Assembly: GCF_001399675.1 (NCBI RefSeq)
Contig: NZ_LJCO01000042.1
Location: 80,056 to 144,055 of the forward strand
Reading direction: 5' to 3'
DNA length: 64,000 nt
From: Paenalicyclobacillus ferrooxydans
Lineage (GTDB): Bacteria; Bacillota; Bacilli; Alicyclobacillales; Alicyclobacillaceae
The notes beneath the pieces were generated by a model. That model ran no database searches. It was given only the letters and a program-made list of their open reading frames with translations, and had not been told where the DNA came from. The position numbers and the translations under genes were made by a program. This document shows, in pieces, positions 62,798 to 64,000 of the stretch. Position 1 is the stretch's first letter; the number at the start of each line of letters is the position of its first letter.

Positions 62798-63826
62798 TTA
62801 GGACCGTAACAAATTGCCAACAGTGTAAGCTCGCTTGTTTTCATAAAGCTTCTGATCTGCAAGTCTATAGGAGGCTTCCCATCCCACACTCGGATCCAAC
62901 GTCGCACAACCAACACTAATGGCATAGGAGTGGTTGGCGAAGCACGCTGCAATCTGGGCTTCAACGGTCTCTGGACTATCTTTCGTTGACACGATGAACG
63001 CGAACTCATCCCCACCAAATCTCGCACAGCACCCGCTATCCTGAACGAACTCTTGTAAGGCGTTTGCAATATCTTTGAGAACCGTATCCCCATGAGAGTG
63101 TCCATAGGTATCGTTAAACAATTTGAAGTCATTGATGTCCAGTGTTCCAAGGACCAGTGTGGTCAAGGATTTATCATTGCCTGAGGCTTGGTCTTCGTCA
63201 GGATGTTTGATACCGTGGGTACTATGATTCCCGTAGGCAGCCTTCGTGCCACGATTGAGTTCGTCCACAAACGCGACAAAACCGCGGCGGTTGAGGACGT
63301 CCGTCAGTGGATCGTGATTGCTCGCATGCTCTGCGAGTCTCCGAGTAGATAGCATTTCCAGGATCAGCGATAGTTGCATGGCGCAAAGAGACAGTGTCTC
63401 TGCATCGTCGTTAAAATCCCCTGTCTTGCGTCCCAGAATAATTCCACCGACTGGTTGACTCTTTGCCGTGATCGGAAAATACCCAACTTTCATAATGCCG
63501 TTTCGAATCCACATATCTCTCCAGGGAGGGTTTGTCATGTCCACACTATGCCACGTGTCTTGAATGGTCATCCTGTCTACGCTTAATAACCTATCATCCA
63601 AGGCTACCAAGCGAGACAACTGTTCCGCTGATTCCTGAAGTCCCCAAGGGTTATAAGCCTTGAATTGCTGATTTTGGAAGAACAAGTGTTTCCTATAGAT
63701 AATCAGTCCAGCATCTATCCCGAGTGTATGTTGCAGCACGAATGCTGCTCGTTTGAATAGCTCACCGCCCTTGGGTACGTATGCCCAGTTCCGAGATTCC
63801 CGAATAAACTTCTTAAGCTTGTCCAT
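62798..63826 (-). CDS. cytoplasmic diguanylate cyclase with GAF-like sensor
   Basis: The 342-residue protein starts at ATG 63826 behind GGAG. Residues about 20-165 look like a GAF-type sensor (FVLQHTLGIDAGLIIYRK, VGYFPITAKSQPVGGIILGRK). A GGDEF domain follows (HDPLTDVLNRRGFVAFV, LDINDFKLFNDTYGHSHGD, RFGGDEFAFIV at about 269-275). A His/Asp/Ser-rich 25-residue insert (about 205-230) lies near the start of the cyclase domain. No membrane helix is seen. It is the second cyclic-di-GMP synthase in the window. Confidence 0.92.
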   Translation of the reverse strand: MDKLKKFIRESRNWAYVPKGGELFKRAAFVLQHTLGIDAGLIIYRKHLFFQNQQFKAYNPWGLQESAEQLSRLVALDDRLLSVDRMTIQDTWHSVDMTNPPWRDMWIRNGIMKVGYFPITAKSQPVGGIILGRKTGDFNDDAETLSLCAMQLSLILEMLSTRRLAEHASNHDPLTDVLNRRGFVAFVDELNRGTKAAYGNHSTHGIKHPDEDQASGNDKSLTTLVLGTLDINDFKLFNDTYGHSHGDTVLKDIANALQEFVQDSGCCARFGGDEFAFIVSTKDSPETVEAQIAACFANHSYAISVGCATLDPSVGWEASYRLADQKLYENKRAYTVGNLLRS

Positions 63827-64000
63827 CGATATCTCCTATCCCATCCGCAAACCACGATTCAAATCTTCCATATCACTAGCGTTGCATTAATGTTATTCAT
63901 AATGTTCATATGATTCGGTGTTTTAACTCTGTGAACAAATAAAAAGTTCCTTATCATGGAGAACAGGTAGTACTGTCCAAATCCACGAAAAGGAACAACC
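63827..64000. other. intergenic to window end
   Basis: This AT-rich leader region upstream of the GGDEF gene shows no other gene before the window edge. Confidence 0.4.

Overview
The window looks like a chromosomal segment of an acidophilic or soil Firmicute close to Alicyclobacillus. This is inference from gene content: a kumamolisin-type sedolisin, an HSL-family esterase, MsmX-dependent CUT1 sugar importers without their own ATPase, AraR- and LacI-type regulators with Firmicute-like operators, strong Shine-Dalgarno sequences and frequent TTG/GTG starts. No rRNA, tRNA, CRISPR array or replication origin was seen.

Layout. (1) 1-6.4 kb: a sugar locus on the minus strand (solute-binding protein, two permeases, GH42 beta-galactosidase cut by the window edge) with a divergent AraR-like regulator and two AraR-box-like palindromes between them. 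(2) 6.4-10 kb: polysaccharide deacetylase, PIG-V-like membrane glycosyltransferase, ComFB-domain protein. (3) 10-18.9 kb: an accessory island holding a secreted protein with a near-identical internal duplication, one relic plus three intact catalytic-domain-only tyrosine recombinases, a ParE/RelE-type toxin-antitoxin pair, and an ATPase-TOPRIM gene pair resembling PARIS/OLD anti-phage systems. (4) 18.9-23.1 kb: Crp/Fnr regulator divergent from an amino-acid permease, a class V aminotransferase and a YitT-like protein. (5) 23.7-25.9 kb: an unrecognised three-gene unit (a frameshifted gene, a helical-repeat protein, a His/Asp-rich 20-residue-repeat protein). (6) 25.9-31.9 kb: an IS66 element cut off at its 3' side by a broken multi-recombinase element whose other end cuts into a PucR-like regulator. 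(7) 32-39.9 kb: MscS channel, zinc-ribbon protein, a second secreted paralogue, sedolisin, esterase, with several minisatellites. (8) 40-46 kb: an amidohydrolase/transport cluster (SSS symporter plus DUF3311 partner, two M20 hydrolases, one regulator). (9) 46.1-50.2 kb: esterase pseudogene fragment, 51-bp palindromic array, MFS transporter, diguanylate cyclase. (10) 50.2-57.3 kb: a second sugar locus (lipoprotein binding protein, two permeases, amylo-1,6-glucosidase-like enzyme, LacI regulator, two matching operators). (11) 57.3-64 kb: a 135-bp hairpin array, small proteins, luciferase-like monooxygenase, lipoprotein, SDR dehydrogenase and a second GGDEF protein.

The most striking non-genic theme is tandem repetition: unit lengths of 9, 12, 13, 18, 51 and 135 bp, mostly in intergenic DNA. 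Two separate arrays (35 kb and 46 kb) have the same 51-bp period and the same GGAACTCAGTTCC palindrome but unrelated spacers. The 135-bp array contains three TAAGTCG palindromes whose centres are about 41, 42 and 52 bp apart, close to whole turns of the DNA helix. Two other arrays begin exactly at a gene's stop codon. The most biologically interesting coding candidates are the recombinase-linked toxin-antitoxin and ATPase-TOPRIM island and the uncharacterised unit at 23.7-25.9 kb.
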